Shown here one piece after another: positions 60,838 through 64,000 of a DNA stretch of 64,000 bases. Under the pieces are notes generated by a model that was not told the DNA's origin, ran no database searches, and saw only the letters and a list, made by a program, of their open reading frames with translations. The DNA comes from Terriglobia bacterium (lineage in GTDB: Bacteria > Acidobacteriota > Terriglobia > Acidiferrales > UBA7541): the NCBI GenBank assembly GCA_020073705.1, contig JAIQES010000014.1, positions 1 through 64,000 on the forward strand. Direction: 5' to 3'. Each line of letters starts with the position of its first letter. The first letter of the stretch is position 1. A program made the position numbers and the translations under genes.

Positions 60838-61613
60838 CGCCTGTTTCGCAGCGTGGCCTTCCCGGCACGCGGCCCGAAGGGACACGCGATGAAGCCGAGG
60901 CCGCCGCGCACGTCCGGGAAATGTTCGGGCGAATCGCCCCGCGATACGACCTGCTGAATCATCTTCTTTCGCTGGATATCGATAAGGTCTGGCGGCGGCG
61001 CGTGGCGCGGGCCTTTCGCGCGGTCCTCAGCGATGCGAACGCGCGCGTCCTTGACCTGTGCTGTGGCACGGGAGACCTTGCGTTTGCCTTTCGAAGGGAA
61101 GCGCCAAATGGCGCGCAAATCATCGGGTCGGATTTTGTCCCGGAGATGCTCGTTCGAGCGCGCGCCAAGGCTGTTGCATTGGGGGTTGCCGTCGAATTCA
61201 TCGAGGCGGATGCGCTGCAACTCCCCTTCGCCGATGCCAGCTTCGACCTGGTTGCATCAGCGTTCGGATTCCGCAACCTCGCCAACTACGAGCGCGGCTT
61301 AAGCGAAATCCTTCGAGTGCTGAAGCCGGGCGGCGCCGCCGCGATTCTGGAATTTGCGGAACCGCCGGGAATAGTCTTCAGCGCTCTCTACCGATTCTAT
61401 TTCCGGAATATTCTTCCGCGTCTTGGTGGCATGATTTCGGGCAACGCATCGGCGTATTCTTATCTCCCCAGCTCGGTGAGCAAGTTCCCGCCTCCTCAAG
61501 AACTGAAATCCGATCTTGAACGAGCAGGATTCGTTGAAGTCCGATTCGAACGGTGGACAGGCGGCATCGTGACCCTCCATACAGCACATAAAGCCCGGTC
61601 CGCTGGGTTCTAA
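60834..61613 (+). CDS. ubiE: Demethylmenaquinone/ubiquinone methyltransferase (UbiE/MenG type)
   Basis: 259 residues from ATG 60834. SAM-dependent C-methyltransferase: ARYDLLN-type start IAPRYDLLNHLLSLDIDKVWRR, motif I VLDLCCGTGDLAFAF near 64, SDFVPEML, EADALQLPFADASFDLVASAFGFRNL, and LKPGGAAAILEF. The C-terminal AYSYLPSSVSKFPPP is the UbiE signature. Which quinone is methylated cannot be seen; menaquinone is likely for this phylum. Its stop codon abuts the second 140-bp repeat. Confidence 0.93.
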   Translation: MTPVSQRGLPGTRPEGTRDEAEAAAHVREMFGRIAPRYDLLNHLLSLDIDKVWRRRVARAFRAVLSDANARVLDLCCGTGDLAFAFRREAPNGAQIIGSDFVPEMLVRARAKAVALGVAVEFIEADALQLPFADASFDLVASAFGFRNLANYERGLSEILRVLKPGGAAAILEFAEPPGIVFSALYRFYFRNILPRLGGMISGNASAYSYLPSSVSKFPPPQELKSDLERAGFVEVRFERWTGGIVTLHTAHKARSAGF

Positions 61614-61753
61614 CAGGCTGCGGGAAAAAGCTCCCGGCTCTGTCATTCCGAGCGGAGCGAGGAATCTCTCCTTGAAAAAGGCCAACATAAAGAGAGATTC
61701 CTCGTCGCTTCGCTCCTCGGAATGACACGCATAGTGAGTTTTTCCGCAGCCTG
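61614..61753. repeat. 140-bp inverted-repeat element, copy 2
   Basis: Starts CAGGCTGCGGGAAAAAGCTC immediately after the ubiE stop codon and ends GAGTTTTTCCGCAGCCTG. Internal TCATTCCGAG...CTCGGAATGA and GAGGAATCTCTC...GAGAGATTCCTC arms are shared with copy 1 at 64-203. It could fold into a long hairpin and end the ubiE transcript. Confidence 0.85.
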
Positions 61754-61832
61754 CTGAGTGCAAATGACCGGCGCCGATAGGATTGTCGCTGGCATCGTCC
61801 TGTTCGTTCAATCGGAGAGGTGAAGGTTCCGT

Positions 61833-63239
61833 TTAGTTCTCAAGGCCGAGCAAGCGGATCTTGTTCAGCAGAGTTTTGTAGGACACGCCGAGCTGTTCGG
61901 CGGCGCGCGTCTTGTTCCATTTCGCCGATTTTAGCGCGGCTTCGATCTTGAATCGCTCGACATGCTCGAGTGCGCGCGCGCCAACCTCCTGCAGTGTGCC
62001 GCCCCAATCGAAATTCTCATCCACCATCCCCTCGGGGATTTGCCCCTGCGGGGGACGTGGAGCGGGAAGCTGGAGTTCCGCGGCATCGATTGTTTCGGTG
62101 TCGGAAAGAATGGCGGCGCGCTCGATCGTATTCTGTAATTCCCGGACATTCCCCGGCCAGGAGTAACCCCGCAACGCTGCGCAGGCGCTGCTGGAAAGCT
62201 TCAGATTCGGCTTGCGGAACTCCTGGCGAAAACGTTCCAGGAAATGTTCGGCAAGCATGAGCACATCCTCGCCTCGTTCGCTCAAGGGAGGAATCGTGAT
62301 CGGGACGGCCGCGATGCGGAAGTAGAGATCCTCGCGAAACGTCTTCGCTGCCACGGCGACACGCAGATCCTTGTTTGTGGCCGCCAGGATGCGCACGTCA
62401 ATATCGATCATTTGCGTTCCGCCGACCCGTTCGAAGCATCGCTCTTCGAGCACGCGCAATAGCTTTGCCTGGGTGGCCAGAGGGAGTTCGGCGATTTCAT
62501 CCAGAAAAATCGTGCCGCGGTTCGCCAGCTCCATCTTCCCGACTTTGCGGGAGCCAGCGCCCGTGTAGGCGCCGCGTTCATGTCCGAATAGCTCGTTCTC
62601 TACAAGGCCCTCGGGGATCGCGGCGCAGTTCAGCGCGACGAAAGGGTGCTGGCGGCGGGGAGAGAGATGGTGAATGGCGCGAGCGAACAGCTCCTTGCCT
62701 GTTCCGCTTTGTCCGAGAAGCAGAACAGTCGAATCGGTTGCCGCCACGCGTTGCACCTGATGAGTCGCCTCCTGCATGGACTTGTGCTCGCCAACGATCC
62801 GCGGGAACCCGTATCTCTGTGTGTATTCCTCGCGGAGAAGGAGATTTTCCCGCAGAAGCTCTTGTTGTTGCGCGGCACGCTCCACCAGGAGATTCAAATG
62901 CTCCAGGTCCACGGGCTTCTGGATGAAGTCATAGGCGCCTTCCTTCATTGCCGTCACGGCCTCTTCCACCGAGCCGTACGCCGTGATGAGAATGACAGGG
63001 ATGGTGGGGTCGGCCTGCTTGGTTTCGCGTAACACATCGAGGCCCGAGCAACCGGGCAATTTCAGGTCCGTCAAAACGAGCAGGTAACGCCGCGCGCGCA
63101 CCTTGGCAACCGCTGCCGAGCCGTCCGGCGCCTCGTCCACTTTGTGTCCGGCGCGTTCGAGCGCTTTCCGCAGCATGGCGCGCAGCTCGGGTTTGTCCTC
63201 GACCAGGAGAAGGGATTCCATCGAAAGTTGTTCTACCAT
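61833..63239 (-). CDS. Orphan sigma-54-dependent response regulator
   Basis: 468 residues from ATG 63239; a longer frame adds an Arg-rich leader unlike any receiver. Receiver with Asp in LLVLTDLKLPGCSG near 56 and Lys in FIQKPVD; AAA+ domain with Walker A GQSGTGKE near 173, contact loop GAYTGA, FLDEIAELP, then a Fis-type HTH (SAKWNKTRAAEQLGVSYKTLLNKI). No histidine kinase is adjacent. The Tyr in GAYTGA is a common functional variant. Confidence 0.9.
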   Translation of the reverse strand: MVEQLSMESLLLVEDKPELRAMLRKALERAGHKVDEAPDGSAAVAKVRARRYLLVLTDLKLPGCSGLDVLRETKQADPTIPVILITAYGSVEEAVTAMKEGAYDFIQKPVDLEHLNLLVERAAQQQELLRENLLLREEYTQRYGFPRIVGEHKSMQEATHQVQRVAATDSTVLLLGQSGTGKELFARAIHHLSPRRQHPFVALNCAAIPEGLVENELFGHERGAYTGAGSRKVGKMELANRGTIFLDEIAELPLATQAKLLRVLEERCFERVGGTQMIDIDVRILAATNKDLRVAVAAKTFREDLYFRIAAVPITIPPLSERGEDVLMLAEHFLERFRQEFRKPNLKLSSSACAALRGYSWPGNVRELQNTIERAAILSDTETIDAAELQLPAPRPPQGQIPEGMVDENFDWGGTLQEVGARALEHVERFKIEAALKSAKWNKTRAAEQLGVSYKTLLNKIRLLGLEN

Positions 63240-63345
63240 GATTTCACGGCGCATTGGGGGATGGCCGCGCAGCCTTGTGCGGTGTCCGCTATCTGGCGCC
63301 GGCGAGGAGCAGGCTGGACGAATCGCCCGGAAAAAGAGTCCAAAT

Positions 63346-63927
63346 CTACTGCGCTGCGGACCAGGCCGGGTCGCCGCCCGCTTGGCGCAGTGCGTCCTCG
63401 AGGTCTGAGATCGCCTGCTTGTCCTGTGCGACAGCCGCAGTCTTGTCGTCAATTTTCGTCTTCGTGTCGGTCAGGTCCTGGCGGTCATACTGCTCGCGCA
63501 TCGCCGTATTGGGATCGCTGTAATATTGCTGTTGTTTCAAACTGTATTCGCGCTGCAAAATGTCAAGTTCGTGCGCGTCGTCCGCGAGTTTCTTCCGGGC
63601 GTCGGCAAACGTCTTCCGCCAATACGCTTCGTCCTTGACCGGAGCCTTCTTTTCACCGGCGGGAGCCACATTGCTCTTGTCCTCGGGTGCTGCGGCCTGA
63701 GCCTCGGGTGGAGCCTGCTCGGCGCCCACAACGGAGACCGTTCCCGTGATGGTATCGAGGTTATCATTGGTAATGACCATCGCGGGCTTGGCGGGCGGTT
63801 TCTTTTGTGCCTGCGCCTTGCGTGCCGCGTCAGCGACACTTTCCTGTTCCTGGCGTGCCGTGAGCAACGCTGGAGAAAACAGCAGCACGCTCCCAAGGAT
63901 TGCGAATAGGACTCGTTTCGTTCTCAT
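63346..63927 (-). CDS. Secreted coiled-coil protein of unknown function
   Basis: 193 residues from ATG 63927 (ATG 63954 is possible). A signal peptide (RTKRVLFAILGSVLLFSPALLTA) is followed by a Lys/Ala/Pro-rich part with VITNDNLDTITGTVSVVG and then a heptad-like helical region (WRKTFADARKKLADDAHELDIL, DLTDTKTKIDDKTAAVAQDK, ISDLEDALRQAGGDPAW). Probably periplasmic. I do not know the family. It precedes the orphan regulator by about 105 bp on the same strand, so cotranscription is possible. Confidence 0.75.
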   Translation of the reverse strand: MRTKRVLFAILGSVLLFSPALLTARQEQESVADAARKAQAQKKPPAKPAMVITNDNLDTITGTVSVVGAEQAPPEAQAAAPEDKSNVAPAGEKKAPVKDEAYWRKTFADARKKLADDAHELDILQREYSLKQQQYYSDPNTAMREQYDRQDLTDTKTKIDDKTAAVAQDKQAISDLEDALRQAGGDPAWSAAQ

Positions 63928-64000
63928 GGTTTTGGCCGCCTTTCTGAGGGCCATCGGCGGGATGATCTCACCCCTATTTTAGATGCGCGCGGCGACCGAA

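Noticed and set aside
59506-60885. Minus-strand frame of 459 codons
   Set aside because: Antisense to aroB and the M28 peptidase, both with intact catalytic motifs; translation has no recognisable motif.
1-64000. CRISPR array, rRNA operon, prophage, toxin-antitoxin or biosynthetic cluster
   Set aside because: Looked for regular spacer repeats, rRNA landmarks, integrases, terminases and paired small genes; none is supported in this window.

Overview
The window reads as a chromosomal segment of a GC-rich, two-membrane (LPS-bearing), non-photosynthetic bacterium. The best guess is an Acidobacteriota member, from the combination of CarD, NtrY/NtrX, a pilB-pilT-pilC-pilS-pilR-pilA cluster, a Tat operon and LptE/LolA-type envelope genes; this taxon call is inference from gene content and style, not from a marker search. 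Coding density is high, most genes sit in tight same-strand runs with ATGA or TAATG overlaps, and no phage or transposase gene is visible.

Layout. 0.06-3.7 kb: a 140-bp inverted-repeat element, an XRE regulator, a geranylgeranyl-reductase-like flavoprotein and a hydrolase fused to a membrane domain. 3.8-11.8 kb: a long co-directional run rfaE2-mfd-ppiC/surA-yhaM-like-blaI-like-dusB-pilZ. 11.8-17.8 kb: translation, tRNA-modification and envelope genes (rsmI, fmdB-type zinc ribbon, galU, tsaD, carD, tsaB, rimI, a YdcH-like protein). 17.9-22.4 kb: psd-pssA, a Cys-less aspartate-semialdehyde-dehydrogenase paralogue, lptE, holA and rpsT. 22.6-31.6 kb: phoH-ybeY-corC, a VIT1/CCC1 transporter, era, and an operon of a MagIII-like glycosylase with ntrY-ntrX.

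31.8-50.2 kb is the most distinctive part: two adjacent type IV pilus-like gene sets. The first (pilB, pilT, pilC, pilS, pilR, pilA, a second pilin) has a well-formed sigma-54 promoter before pilA and a palindromic TGTCA/TGACA site about 130 bp upstream of it, matching the neighbouring PilS/PilR pair. The second (pilC/gspF, gspE/pilB, PilM-, PilN-, PilO-, PilP/GspC-like proteins and an atypical pseudopilin) has no secretin, prepilin peptidase or retraction ATPase here. Between them a 219-bp direct duplication (pilin 3' end plus lolA 5' end) brackets an opposite-strand membrane-protein gene and leaves a broken lolA copy and a decayed pilin tail.

50.3-52.5 kb holds a lytic transglycosylase, a HAD phosphatase and tRNA-Ala(CGC). 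52.5-55.6 kb is a base-composition-shifted island of small unknown genes bounded by short direct repeats beside the tRNA promoter. 55.7-64 kb returns to core genes: a CtpA-type protease divergent from tatB-tatC-M28 lipoprotein, aroB-ubiE/menG, a second copy of the 140-bp element, an orphan NtrC-type regulator and a coiled-coil secreted protein. No CRISPR array, rRNA or recognisable metabolite riboswitch was seen. Gene starts were moved from the longest reading frame where family length, a ribosome site or a promoter argued for it.
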